Counted from the first letter of the stretch, positions 14,610-23,594 are shown. The stretch: 30,037 bases of DNA from W0P28-013 sp963659365 (GCA_963659365.1 CAVKTI010000027.1:1-30037), one strand, 5' to 3'. Made by a program: numbers and translations. Notes: a model not told the origin generated them from the sequence alone.

Positions 14610-16265
14610 ATGTTAAAACATATCGAAATACGAAATTATGCGCTGATAGAACATTTCGACATCGATTTCGATGGCGGTTTGTCGGTGATTACGGGCGAAA
14701 CGGGCGCTGGCAAGTCCATCATGATGGGGGCGTTGGCGTTGGTGCTGGGGCAGCGCGCCGACACGAAAGTGATACAGCAAGGCAAAAGCAAATGCGTGGT
14801 CGAAGCCGTGTTCGACATTGCGGCGTTGGCGTTGCAACCGCTTTTTGAACGGCTCGATGTGGACTACGCCGACGAGTGCATTCTGCGCCGCGAGGTGCTC
14901 GACAGCGGCAAATCGCGCGCTTTTGTGAACGATACGCCTGTGAATTTGCAGCAGTTGCGCGACATCAGCGTTCGCTTGGTCGATATTCATTCGCAGCACG
15001 AAAATCTGCTGCTCGGCGAGAACGCTTTTCAACTCGGTGTGGTCGATGCCATGGCCGAATCGCAGCACGAATTGGCCGATTATCGCCACAAATACAAACT
15101 TTACAAAGAGGCCGAACGGCGACTGACCGACCTGCAGCAAACTGCCGAGCAGTGGCGGTCGGAGCGCGATTATGCGCAGTTCCAGTTCGACCAGTTAGCG
15201 GCGTTGGCACTGGCCGATGGCGAGCAGGAGTCGCTCGAAGCCGAACTGGAGGCGATGAACCACAGCGAAGAGGTGAAAACGGCGTTGGCGGCGGCGTTGG
15301 CGAACCTCTCCGACGAGGCGGCGGGCGTGCAGATACGCTTGAAAGATACGCTCACGGCCTTGCGGCGAATCACGCGCTTTTTGCCGCCAAATGCCGATTA
15401 CGAGCAGCGCGTCGAGAGTGCGTTGGTCGATTTGAACGACATCGCTTCCGAACTCGAAAACCGCCTGAACGACACCGATTTCGACCCGCAACGCAAGGAG
15501 TTTGTCGAAAGTCGGCTCGACCAAATTTACACGCTGCAACAGAAACATCGCGTGCGCACAGTGGCGGAGTTGTTGCGCCTGCAAGCCGATTTCGAGGCGA
15601 AACTCTCGCGCATCGATGGGTTCGATTTTGAATTGGAACAACTGACGCAGCAAAAAACGCAGGCGCAAGCCGATTTGAGCTGTGCAGCCGAGATTTTGTC
15701 GCACAAGCGGGCGAGCGTGCAGACGCTGTTGGAGAGCGAGGTGTCGCGCCAACTGGTGCAACTGGGTATGCCAAACGCCAATTTTGTGGTGCGCATTACC
15801 GCTGCCGATGGCTTTTTGCCGATGGGCGTCGATGTGGTCGAATTTCTCTTTTCGGCCAACAAAAATCATGCGCCTCAAACCATTGCGCAGACGGCTTCGG
15901 GCGGCGAATTATCGCGTTTGATGCTGGTAATCAAAGCCTTGATGGCCAGTCGCACGCAGTTGCCCACCATCGTGTTCGACGAGATCGACACCGGCGTTTC
16001 GGGCGAGGTGGCACACCGTATGGGCTTGATAATGAGCCAGATGGCGCAATCGATGCAGGTCATCGCCATCACGCACCTGCCGCAGATAGCCGCCAAAGGC
16101 ACAGCGCACTACCGCGTGTTCAAGCACGACACCGCCGATGCCACCGTTACCGACATCGTGCGCCTGTCGCCCACCGAGCGCATACACGAAATCGCCGAAA
16201 TGTTGAGCGGCAAAAATCCATCGGAAGCCGCCATCGAAAATGCAAAAGAACTACTAAAAAAGTGA
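14610..16265 (+). CDS. recN: DNA repair protein RecN
   Basis: This is a 551-residue SMC-like ATPase of recombinational double-strand-break repair, acting in the cytoplasm on DNA. The N-terminal half-domain has LKHIEIRNYALIEHF and Walker A GETGAGKS (29-36), followed by HSQHENLLL. A long coiled-coil region (about 150-380, Glu/Gln/Leu-rich) leads to the second half-domain with the ABC signature TASGGELSRLML, Walker B TIVFDEIDTGVSG and the ITHLPQIAAKG switch His. Size and order are normal for RecN. It follows coaBC-porD, a frequent order in the phylum, but a 308-bp repeat mosaic separates it from porD. The stop codon is itself part of the first AGTGAGA unit of the downstream repeat. Confidence 0.97.
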   Translation: MLKHIEIRNYALIEHFDIDFDGGLSVITGETGAGKSIMMGALALVLGQRADTKVIQQGKSKCVVEAVFDIAALALQPLFERLDVDYADECILRREVLDSGKSRAFVNDTPVNLQQLRDISVRLVDIHSQHENLLLGENAFQLGVVDAMAESQHELADYRHKYKLYKEAERRLTDLQQTAEQWRSERDYAQFQFDQLAALALADGEQESLEAELEAMNHSEEVKTALAAALANLSDEAAGVQIRLKDTLTALRRITRFLPPNADYEQRVESALVDLNDIASELENRLNDTDFDPQRKEFVESRLDQIYTLQQKHRVRTVAELLRLQADFEAKLSRIDGFDFELEQLTQQKTQAQADLSCAAEILSHKRASVQTLLESEVSRQLVQLGMPNANFVVRITAADGFLPMGVDVVEFLFSANKNHAPQTIAQTASGGELSRLMLVIKALMASRTQLPTIVFDEIDTGVSGEVAHRMGLIMSQMAQSMQVIAITHLPQIAAKGTAHYRVFKHDTADATVTDIVRLSPTERIHEIAEMLSGKNPSEAAIENAKELLKK

Positions 16266-16402
16266 GAAGTGAGAAGTGAGCGGTGATGCGGCTAAGCCGC
16301 AATGACAGATTTCAGAATTTCAGAATTTCAGATTTCAAATTGTAGGGACGCACCGCGTGCGTCCGAACGATTCAGCGATTCACCAAGTTCCCCAATAACC
16401 AA
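16266..16402 (+). repeat. Repeat series downstream of recN
   Basis: AGTGAGA units (from 16262), hairpin GCGGCtaaGCCGC (about 16288-16300), TTTCAGA units (16308-16340) and the GGACGCACcgcGTGCGTCC palindrome (16342-16366), in the same order as after the genes ending at 604 and 7326. Confidence 0.8.
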
Positions 16403-16611
16403 TTAAGGGGATTTCTATAAATTGCTTTGTAGTGATTTTTGAATTTTGGAATAGCAGATGTTTGGCTTGAACGAGAGCACAATGCGGTGGCATTGTAATT
16501 GAGTGAAAGTCAAAGAGATGCAGTCCAAAAACAAAAAGCGCACAAAAGTGTTCTGAAATCCAGCAGTTATTATTTTTTTATAAAATGGGGAATTTATAGA
16601 AGTCCCCTTAA
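16403..16611. mobile_element. MITE-like element with 21-bp terminal inverted repeats
   Basis: The left end TTAAGGGGATTTCTATAAAT(T) (16403-16423) and the right end read in reverse, TTAAGGGGACTTCTATAAAT(T) (16611-16591), match at 20 of 21 positions. The TTAA at both tips could be part of the repeat or a 4-bp target duplication. The 209-bp interior is unlike the surrounding repeats, has a small hairpin CAATGCggtgGCATTG, and only meaningless short open frames on both strands. It is likely a non-autonomous element or the fused ends of a deleted insertion sequence. Confidence 0.7.
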
Positions 16612-16668
16612 GTATTGCAACAGCCGCACTCAAAAAATGGGCGGAAAAATGTTTTTTCAAAAATACGC

Positions 16669-16699
16669 TTGCTTTTTCAAAATAATTTGCGTATATTTG
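16669..16699 (+). promoter_or_regulatory. Bacteroidetes-type promoter of the secreted T9SS protein
   Basis: TTG (16669-16671) is followed after 20 bp by TATATTTG (16692-16699), 33 bp before the start codon at 16733. Confidence 0.75.
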
Positions 16700-16732
16700 C
16701 GGTGTTAAAAACTTTAACTTAAAGTTTATATT

Positions 16733-18985
16733 ATGAAGAAATTTTTACTTGTTGCCATTGCACTTGCTGCAATGGTTGGAGCGAATGCAACTACCGACAA
16801 TGAGTACATTCGCGATGTTTCATCGGGCAACACATTTTCGGACGACTTGTGCTTGCCAATCAACGGTTCGATAACCGTTACATTCAATTCTATTCAAGAT
16901 TTGAATTATTTCCGTTGGGTTCCGCTTGGCGATTTGGCATTTGCAGAAGGCTCTTCGGCACGCGACACAACAGTTACCATTGTATCGAACGGCTATGGCA
17001 AAGGGGCAATTCGTTTGCAGTATCGCGATGGCGGCTGTACCTCGGCTTCTATGGTCGATGTTTACAAGCAGTTCTCTCTGCCAGATACATTTTCCATTGC
17101 AGGCCCCACTTGCATTGCTCCTGGCGATGTGGTTGTCTATTCCATCGACCCTATTTTGACTGTAAATCTCGACCACAACATTGGTATGGATAACTACTTT
17201 TGGAGTATCAACGAAAACAAACCATCGTTTGTCGACACCATATACTATACAGCGGGCGATGGCAGTTCTGTAACATTCAAAGTTGGTACACTTACTGGCA
17301 ACGATGTCCTATCGGTCAATGTCGGTAAATGCAATAAAAATGAAGAGCAAAAAAGAATCTCACTGACATTGGGAAAATTGGCTCCAAAACCAATAATTCC
17401 AACCGATACTTGTATTGCGTATGGAATAAATTCATTCACATTGTCGGTGCAAAATGCTGTTGATGGTGTAACTTATACATGGACTGCACCGTCGAACTAT
17501 CGTTTGTCGTCGACCACTGGGGCAAGTGTTACTGTAACACCCGACGCTGGTTCTTCGGCCGAAATAAAGGTAACTGCTGCATACGCTGACGAACCTGCTT
17601 GCAGCGAGAGTGCATCGACTATATTTGTGAATCGAAAATGGGGAACAACAGTTTCTATTTCGAATTCTGCCTCGTGTGCCGAAGTGGCTGCAGGTCGTTA
17701 TTATTTATTCAAACTCGAGGGGCAGATACCAACAAACACGAGCATACGCTGGGAATTGCCACAAGGTTGGGCGTTGAAAGAAAACACATCGGATGTGGGG
17801 CAAACTATCGAGGCGCGTCCATTTGACAATGCGTTGCTTACTGGCACACTGAAAGCATGGTCGCTCGCGTGTCCATCGGCCGATGGACAAACCGATACCG
17901 TTTCTTGCACGGTGCATATAAAGCCAGCCAAAATAGATGCCATTTATGGCGACGATTGCCTAAAAGTAGGACGAACATACAAGTTTTGGATCGACACAAC
18001 TGGCGTACGCCCAGCAGCACAAAGTTATGTTTGGACTGCACCGGGATGTAATTTAACCGCCTATACGGGCGACACAGTTTATATTACACCAACCACAGCC
18101 ACCACATATCTGCGTGTAACGCCTCAAGGAGCAGCAGGGTGTAATGGCAACTATACGCAGCGCAATTTGTCGTTCTCGCCAACAGCACCTTCGGCCATCA
18201 CAATGTCGGGAACTTCGTGTATTGCTTCCAATATGCCCGACACAGTAACTTTCTCGCTTTCGGGAACAATATCTAACCAAACCTACGATTGGATTTTGCC
18301 AACTGGTTGGACTCAACTTTCGACCAATGCTGCCAAAACACAAATTTCGGTACGCACCGATGGTGTAGCAGGTACGCACACCGTGTCGGCCTTTGCTATA
18401 GGAACAAGCACCTGCGGAAACTCGGATACGATAACCTATTCTGTTGAAATAGCAAATTCTACCTTCTATATAGTAACTGAACCTCAAGGGCGTTCTCTTC
18501 GTTGGTTCTCTTTTGAACCATATCCATTAGATAGTGCCGTGTATTATAAATGGTATGTTGATGGAGTATTGACAGATGAAGGAAGCGAAGCGTTAGATTT
18601 TGTGTTGGCAAGAAGTTTTCTAGGAACAGTGGGATTGGTTGTAACCTATAATGATGGTTGTGAAGAATTAGAAACAATAGAAATAACCTCCACCTCACAA
18701 TCGAACACAAATAATAGTCAATCAATGACACGCTCTCTTCGTAATAGAGCCCAATCTAATATAATTACGACACCAAATCCAGCTCAAGATATGTTGAGTG
18801 TGGAATTGACTAATAGCGAGTCCCTATTCGATGTAAAAATTTATGATGTAAATGGTCGTATTGTTTTACAGGAAAAAGGGAAGACGCAATATAATCTCGA
18901 CATGTCTGGCTTGCTTCCAGGCCAATACATCGTGTCGGCATATCAAGATGGACATCGAAACTCTACAGTAGTTATAAAAAAATAG
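16733..18985 (+). CDS. Large secreted protein with Ig/PKD-like repeats and T9SS type A sorting domain
   Basis: This 750-residue protein has a signal peptide (MKKFLLVAIALAAMVGANA). The mature part is a chain of beta-rich Ig/PKD-like modules of about 90-100 residues, marked by repeating Cys-containing starts (GPTCIAPGDVV, TDTCIAYGINSF, GDDCLKVGRTYKF, GTSCIASNMPDTV) and YxWxxP or YVWTAP cores. The last about 75 residues (TTPNPAQDMLSVELTN, VKIYDVNGRIVLQ, YNLDMSGLLPGQYIVSAYQDG, STVVIKK) form a T9SS type A C-terminal domain, which targets the protein to the type IX translocon and cell surface. No catalytic domain is visible, so an adhesive or structural role is an inference. From about 18460 the DNA becomes AT-richer than in the first 1.7 kb. 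Confidence 0.85.
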   Translation: MKKFLLVAIALAAMVGANATTDNEYIRDVSSGNTFSDDLCLPINGSITVTFNSIQDLNYFRWVPLGDLAFAEGSSARDTTVTIVSNGYGKGAIRLQYRDGGCTSASMVDVYKQFSLPDTFSIAGPTCIAPGDVVVYSIDPILTVNLDHNIGMDNYFWSINENKPSFVDTIYYTAGDGSSVTFKVGTLTGNDVLSVNVGKCNKNEEQKRISLTLGKLAPKPIIPTDTCIAYGINSFTLSVQNAVDGVTYTWTAPSNYRLSSTTGASVTVTPDAGSSAEIKVTAAYADEPACSESASTIFVNRKWGTTVSISNSASCAEVAAGRYYLFKLEGQIPTNTSIRWELPQGWALKENTSDVGQTIEARPFDNALLTGTLKAWSLACPSADGQTDTVSCTVHIKPAKIDAIYGDDCLKVGRTYKFWIDTTGVRPAAQSYVWTAPGCNLTAYTGDTVYITPTTATTYLRVTPQGAAGCNGNYTQRNLSFSPTAPSAITMSGTSCIASNMPDTVTFSLSGTISNQTYDWILPTGWTQLSTNAAKTQISVRTDGVAGTHTVSAFAIGTSTCGNSDTITYSVEIANSTFYIVTEPQGRSLRWFSFEPYPLDSAVYYKWYVDGVLTDEGSEALDFVLARSFLGTVGLVVTYNDGCEELETIEITSTSQSNTNNSQSMTRSLRNRAQSNIITTPNPAQDMLSVELTNSESLFDVKIYDVNGRIVLQEKGKTQYNLDMSGLLPGQYIVSAYQDGHRNSTVVIKK

Positions 18986-19083
18986 TAGAAGAGCCATCTG
19001 TTTTTAATCAAAATTTAACATTTAAATCTCGTGGGGTGTAAAGATGAACCCTTGTAATTATGGCAAAATTAAACGATATCCGC

Positions 19084-20028
19084 ATGCGGAAAACATTGTT
19101 GTTGGCACTGTTAATAAATAGTTCATTTTTGTTACTTGCTGCGCCGACAGGTTCACTTTCTGGACTTTTCTCTATTTCTGACAGCAAACAAGTACATTTT
19201 TCTAAAGGCAACTTGAATTATAACCCTAATACAAAAGAGTGGAAATTTGCTAATAACCAATACGAATGTTATGGGGTAGATAATTCTAATTCAAGCACTG
19301 AATCGAATTATTGGGTAGATGCATTTTGTTGGAGTACAACAAATAACGAATATGGCACCAGTACTAATAAACGCGACCAATCGACAGACAATTTTGTTGA
19401 ATGGGGAATTAAAATAGGGGAGGAATGGAGAACGCTTTCCGAAGATGAATGGAGATACTTGTTAAACAGAAAGAAAAATGTAGTTTCTTATGTTTTTGCA
19501 ACCATTGTAATCAGGGAGAACGACTCTATAAATGGTTTGTTGTTAATACCTGATGAGTGGAACAACTCTGATATTGAAATTACCGCAGGAAAAAAATTGA
19601 AGTGTAATGTTTCACAATGGGTTACAATAGAAAATGCGGGAGGAGTTTTCTTGCCTGCTGCTGGTTTTTGCGAAGCAGGTACTACTTCTGATTATAATTC
19701 TACAGGAGCATATTGGACAAAAACGACTACAGGAACTAAAATAATTTCTATTGGTTGGGATTCTAGTATGTCGCTAACTTATAACAATGATGACCCCATT
19801 ACTGCTATGTCTGTTCGCCTTGTCTACGAAGTGCCAAGCAGTACGCCTACAGCCATTGGGCAGGCGACCGAGATAGCAGTTCATGCCGAAAATGGGCGTA
19901 TTTATGCCGAGGACGAGTTGCAAATTTTCGACCTGTTTGGGCGTGATGTAACACGCATGAATGGTTCGCTGAACGGCATTTATATCGTGAAATGCGGCGA
20001 CAAGGTGCAGAAAGTGATAGTGAAATAA
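19084..20028 (+). CDS. Secreted protein with lectin-like fold and T9SS-type C-terminus
   Basis: ATG 19084 gives a good signal peptide (MRKTLLLALLINSSFLLLAA); ATG 19060 in the same frame would add eight residues. The mature N-terminus LFSISDSKQVHFSKGNLNY is a conserved opening of a large Bacteroidetes family of secreted proteins. WRTLSEDEWRYLLNRK, GGVFLPAAGFCEAG, AYWTKTT and MSVRLVYE are typical of the Fib_succ_major/C-type-lectin-like fold also seen in the DGR target. The last about 50 residues (IYAEDELQIFDLFGRDVTRMN, GIYIVKCGDKVQKVIVK) look like a T9SS sorting domain. Most of the gene is AT-rich with Asn and Thr abundance, while the last 190 bp is GC-richer like the rest of the genome, suggesting a mosaic origin. 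Function unknown. Confidence 0.75.
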   Translation: MRKTLLLALLINSSFLLLAAPTGSLSGLFSISDSKQVHFSKGNLNYNPNTKEWKFANNQYECYGVDNSNSSTESNYWVDAFCWSTTNNEYGTSTNKRDQSTDNFVEWGIKIGEEWRTLSEDEWRYLLNRKKNVVSYVFATIVIRENDSINGLLLIPDEWNNSDIEITAGKKLKCNVSQWVTIENAGGVFLPAAGFCEAGTTSDYNSTGAYWTKTTTGTKIISIGWDSSMSLTYNNDDPITAMSVRLVYEVPSSTPTAIGQATEIAVHAENGRIYAEDELQIFDLFGRDVTRMNGSLNGIYIVKCGDKVQKVIVK

Positions 20029-20221
20029 TTGATAATGGACAATCGTAGAGCCGTCACACTGTGGCGGCTCTACGGCGTTAATGAAGAATTAACAATAAAT
20101 AGTGAACAATAATTGCGGCTTTTCGGATACCGATAACCTGAAACTTGAGAAACCACTTTACACACTTTCAACTTTATAGACTTTATACACTTTTAACTTT
20201 ACAAACTTTACAAACTGAATC
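20029..20221. repeat. Intergenic repeat mosaic upstream of the AI-2E family gene
   Basis: The palindrome GTAGAGCCGtcacactgtg with CGGCTCTAC (about 20045-20073; inverted relative to the copy at 4795-4823), an AATTGCGGC unit (20110), and ACTTTATAGACTTTATACAC units (20156-20216) just before the start codon. Confidence 0.7.
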
Positions 20222-21319
20222 ATGTTCCGAAAACCATATACTTTCGACCGTGTGGTGCGCATTGTTATTGCGTTGTTGGTGGTGGCGGCTGGTTTGTGGC
20301 TTGTCAATCGCTTGAGCAGTGTGCTGTTGCCGTTCCTAATTGGCTGGTTGATAGCCTATTTGCTCTATCCGCTGGTGCTGTTTTTTCAGCATAAATGCCG
20401 CCTAAAATACCGTATGCTCTCCATTTTTGTAACGCTGATTTTGGTGGCTGGCGTGCTGGTTGGCGCAGGCTTTTTGGTGGTGCCGTCGCTCATCGGCGAG
20501 TTCTCGAAAATGGGGCAGTTGATGGTGCGTTATGCGGCGCAGTTCGAGCAGAGCAACTTTGCGCACAGCAAGTTTTATGCGTGGTTGGTAACGACCGTTG
20601 GCGGCATCGATTTTCAAAATCTGCTGACTTGGGAAAACTTGCAGACCGCCGTGCAGAAGGTTGCTCCGCAGTTTTTCAATCTGCTCTCTGGCACTTGGCG
20701 ACTTTTGGCGGGACTATTTGTGCTGGTCGTTGTGCTGCTCTACATCATCTTCATTTTGGCCGATTACGAAAAGATGTCCGAAGGGTTTGTCAAGGCAGTG
20801 CCGCCGAAATACCGCCGCTTTGTCGGTGGCTTGCTGGGCGATGTGAAGATGGGCATGAACTGCTATTTTCGCGGACAGTCGCTCGTGGCGTTGTGCGTGG
20901 GCATTCTGTTTGCTATTGGTTTTAGCATCATCGGGTTGCCCATGGCCATCACGATGGGGCTGTTCATCGGTGTGCTGAATTTGGTGCCCTATTTGCAGAC
21001 GGTCGGACTCATTCCTGTGCTGTTTCTTGCGCTGCTGCGCTCGATGGAAACGGGGCAAAGTTTTTGGTGGATGTTGCTGGCGGTGCTGGTGGTTTTGGTG
21101 GTGGTGCAAGCCATTCAAGACCTGTTTTTGACCCCGAAAATTATGGGCAAAGCCATGGGGCTGAATCCTGCCATCATCTTGCTTTCGCTGTCGGTGTTTG
21201 GCTCGCTGTTCGGGCTGGTCGGCATGATTATCGCTCTGCCCACAACCACGCTGCTCATTTCGTACTACAAGCGGTATGTGTTGGGCGAAAAAACCGATTC
21301 TGACACAGAATTACCTTGA
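20222..21319 (+). CDS. AI-2E family transporter (PerM/YdiK-like membrane protein)
   Basis: This 365-residue inner-membrane protein has about eight hydrophobic segments: two near the N-terminus (IVIALLVVAAGLWLV, VLLPFLIGWLIAYLLYPLV), one around 70-90, then after a soluble region (about 90-150) a group of five toward the C-terminus (LLAGLFVLVVVLLYIIFILA, LVALCVGILFAIGFSIIGLP, MGLFIGVLNLVPYLQTVG, LLAVLVVLVVVQAIQ, LFGLVGMIIALP). The GVLNLVPYLQTVG and PKIMGKAMGLNPAIILLSL motifs are typical of the family. Members have been linked to autoinducer-2 export or Na+/H+ exchange, but the substrate cannot be told from the sequence. It ends 3 bp from the convergent DUF5715-like gene. Confidence 0.9.
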   Translation: MFRKPYTFDRVVRIVIALLVVAAGLWLVNRLSSVLLPFLIGWLIAYLLYPLVLFFQHKCRLKYRMLSIFVTLILVAGVLVGAGFLVVPSLIGEFSKMGQLMVRYAAQFEQSNFAHSKFYAWLVTTVGGIDFQNLLTWENLQTAVQKVAPQFFNLLSGTWRLLAGLFVLVVVLLYIIFILADYEKMSEGFVKAVPPKYRRFVGGLLGDVKMGMNCYFRGQSLVALCVGILFAIGFSIIGLPMAITMGLFIGVLNLVPYLQTVGLIPVLFLALLRSMETGQSFWWMLLAVLVVLVVVQAIQDLFLTPKIMGKAMGLNPAIILLSLSVFGSLFGLVGMIIALPTTTLLISYYKRYVLGEKTDSDTELP

Positions 21320-21322
21320 TTT

Positions 21323-22111
21323 TCAGGAGTTTTTGCATCTCACCACGGTGATGTGGTAGCATTTGTTGCGCTTTTCGTTCACGATGAGGAGGCGGCATTC
21401 GCTGCGCAGTTCGCGCAGGGTTTCGGTGAGCAGCGACTCCAACTGTTTGTCTTGATAGCGTATGCCGAAACGCTCGTATTTGTCGTAGGCGATGTCGAAT
21501 GTGGTGCCGTAGTAGTGCGATGTTTCGTCGTCGGTGGCTTGGTAGTTCACTTGGCGCAACTCTTTTTGCATCTCTTCGGTGCGCAACATCGACGAAATTT
21601 CAAATTTGTGGCGAGCAATATCTTTGGCGCGCAATTTGGCGTGGAAGCGCATGCCAATTTCTTGCAACAGATTGGCGGCTTCGGGCGTGAGGTAGGGCAG
21701 CGAGTGCGTCAAACGGCAAATGTGGTAGTATTTGTTGTCCGAAATCTCGACCAGTTGCCCCTTGTTGCGCAACGAATCGAGGTCAGACAGCAGGGCGGCA
21801 TTCGTTTTGTAAGGGCGTTTCAGTCCATTGCGGCGAGCGTGTTTCAACTGCGTTTCGTTCCAATCTTTGAATATATTTTTCGACGAAATGGGCGCAGTTG
21901 CCTCTTTGCAAAAATCGCATTCTGTATCGACATCGCGCGTGGAGTTGCGCTTCAGATATGCGTTGATTTCGATGGCAGCAATGATGAGAACGGTGATGGC
22001 CAACCCGATGAGCAAATAGGGCAAAATGGGCTTCTCGACCGCCTGTTTGACGCTCTTTTTTACACGCTTCCGTGTTGTCTTTTTCTCTTTTTTTTGTTCG
22101 CTTTTTGCCAT
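21323..22111 (-). CDS. DUF5715-like, M15-peptidase-like membrane-anchored protein
   Basis: This 262-residue protein has a Lys/Arg-rich cytoplasmic start (1-27), one membrane segment (about 28-48, ILPYLLIGLAITVLIIAAIEI) and an outside domain. The domain carries YYHICRLTHSLPYLTPEAANLLQEIGMRF and, near residue 207, TSHYYGTTFDIAYDKY. This SHxxGxxxD pattern resembles the zinc-binding SxHxxGxAxD of M15 D-Ala-D-Ala carboxypeptidases (VanY type), and the late CYHITV could supply the third His. It may act on peptidoglycan, but that is inference; I recall the family as DUF5715 from Bacteroidetes. It lies downstream of nhaD on the same strand behind a terminator-like hairpin. Confidence 0.7.
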   Translation of the reverse strand: MAKSEQKKEKKTTRKRVKKSVKQAVEKPILPYLLIGLAITVLIIAAIEINAYLKRNSTRDVDTECDFCKEATAPISSKNIFKDWNETQLKHARRNGLKRPYKTNAALLSDLDSLRNKGQLVEISDNKYYHICRLTHSLPYLTPEAANLLQEIGMRFHAKLRAKDIARHKFEISSMLRTEEMQKELRQVNYQATDDETSHYYGTTFDIAYDKYERFGIRYQDKQLESLLTETLRELRSECRLLIVNEKRNKCYHITVVRCKNS

Positions 22112-22132
22112 TTTTTTTCTTGAAAAGAAAAT

Positions 22133-22164
22133 GTTGGAGACGCGGTTTGCCCCACGCCTCCAAC
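22133..22164 (-). terminator. Terminator-like hairpin after nhaD
   Basis: On the minus strand GTTGGAGGCGTGG pairs with CCGCGTCTCCAAC (13 bp including two G-T pairs) around a 6-nt loop, and is followed by ATTTTCTTTTC. It lies between nhaD and the DUF5715-like gene and would reduce read-through. Confidence 0.65.
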
Positions 22165-22182
22165 ACGAATCGGGCCGCTACT

Positions 22183-23538
22183 TTATAGGAACAGCAGTTG
22201 TATCAAAATATAGACTGGCAACAGAATGATGAGCGAGAATTTGACCATGTAGCCAAAGAAACTCGGCATTTTGATGCCGCTCTCTTCGGCGATGGCTTTC
22301 ACCATAAAGTTCGGACCGTTGCCAATGTAGGTCATCGAGCCGAAGAATACTGCGCCTACGCAAATTGCTTTCAGTAGCAATTCGGGAATTCCAGCCACAA
22401 AGTTGATTCCGTTCACGATGCCATCGCCATTGACCAGCAAGCCCGATGCAGCGGCTTCTATCGATTCGGGAAGTCCGCAGGCCACGCTGTGGAACGCCAC
22501 GGCGGTCGGCGTGTTGTCGAGGAACGAACTGAGTAGACCAGTGGAGTAGTAGAACTGCCAAGTGTGGCTCAAACCGAGGTTGGCAGCGTTGGCTTTCAGG
22601 TAGGCAAGGGCGGGCGTCATAGTTACGAATATGCCCAAGAATAGCACAGCCACCTCCACGATTGGTGCCCAAGTGAATTTGTTCGACTCGAAGCGCGTCT
22701 TTTTGTTGGTAGTGAAAAACGACAAAGCCGCCAGTGCCAACAGCACATATTCGCGCAAGAATTTTACCCAAACGGAAGCGTTTTCGTCGCCCATAAATTT
22801 GAGCGTGCCTTCGTTGACAAACGCCACAGCCAGCACTACGCCCAGCAGATACACAAAGTTGATTTTGCCGTCGAGGTGCAGTTTTTTCTGTTCACCGTTG
22901 TCTTTTGCAAGGTCGGTGGCACTCTCTTTTTTGTAATAATAACTATCGATAATGTAGTACAACACCAGCAGCACAACGCCTGCAAATGCCCATTCTATCC
23001 ACATATTCAGAAACCAAGTGAACGGCGCACCACGCAGGAAAAGCATAAACAATGGGGGGTCGCCGAGCGGGGTGAGCAGACCGCCGCAGTTGGCCACCAA
23101 CGCAATGAAAAACAAGATGGTGTGCACCGTGAATTTGCGCTCTTTGTTTGTTTCGATGATGGGGCGAATCAGCAACATGGCCGCGCCTGTGGTGCCCATG
23201 AGCGATGCCAACACAAAACCGATGCCGAGAAAAAGCGTGTTCACCCACGGTTTTGCTTTGATATCGCCGCTCAGGTGAATGCCGCCCGTGATGACAAACA
23301 GCGCCAGCAGCAAAATGATGAACGGCAGGTAGTCGAACACCACTTGATGCTCGAGGTCGTGTCCCATACCGCCAAGAATGAGGCAGAGCGCCGTCGGAAT
23401 GCCTAGCACCAGCGACACGATGAGTTTGTTCAGGTTCTTCTCCCACCATTTTTCGGCAATCAGCGGTCCGATGGCAATCATCAACAGCATGAGGCAGAAC
23501 GGAATCAGCGACCATGCCGAATGTACGAATGTTTCCAT
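22183..23538 (-). CDS. nhaD: NhaD-type sodium:proton antiporter
   Basis: This 451-residue polytopic inner-membrane protein belongs to the ion transporter superfamily (ArsB/NhaD/CitM fold). About 11-12 hydrophobic segments are visible, beginning with IPFCLMLLMIAIGPLIA. Typical motifs are GGIHLSGDIKAKPWVNT, SLMGTTGAAMLLIRPIIETN, FIALVANCGGLLTPLGDPPLFMLFL (re-entrant loop with GDPP) and, late, SSFLDNTPTAVAFHSVA, NGDGIVNGINFVAGIPELL and GSMTYIGNGPNFMVKAIAEE (NTP and GNGPN signatures). It likely exports Na+ in exchange for H+, or is a related anion exchanger; NhaD is the common annotation for this form in Bacteroidetes. It is transcribed divergently from nadB with its own promoter. Confidence 0.88.
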   Translation of the reverse strand: METFVHSAWSLIPFCLMLLMIAIGPLIAEKWWEKNLNKLIVSLVLGIPTALCLILGGMGHDLEHQVVFDYLPFIILLLALFVITGGIHLSGDIKAKPWVNTLFLGIGFVLASLMGTTGAAMLLIRPIIETNKERKFTVHTILFFIALVANCGGLLTPLGDPPLFMLFLRGAPFTWFLNMWIEWAFAGVVLLVLYYIIDSYYYKKESATDLAKDNGEQKKLHLDGKINFVYLLGVVLAVAFVNEGTLKFMGDENASVWVKFLREYVLLALAALSFFTTNKKTRFESNKFTWAPIVEVAVLFLGIFVTMTPALAYLKANAANLGLSHTWQFYYSTGLLSSFLDNTPTAVAFHSVACGLPESIEAAASGLLVNGDGIVNGINFVAGIPELLLKAICVGAVFFGSMTYIGNGPNFMVKAIAEESGIKMPSFFGYMVKFSLIILLPVYILIQLLFL

Positions 23539-23594
23539 AAAAGATTGATCGTTAGGTTATTAGATAAATTTTGATATTTTCTCCAAAAGCGGTG

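Noticed and set aside
16415..16660. Small genes within the MITE-like element (both strands)
   Set aside because: About 70-80 codons, no motif, crossing an element boundary; likely chance frames.
19648..19830. Second VR in the secreted protein gene (FLPAAG ... MSVR)
   Set aside because: Similarity to the TR exists only at protein level; codons differ throughout and differences are not limited to template adenines.
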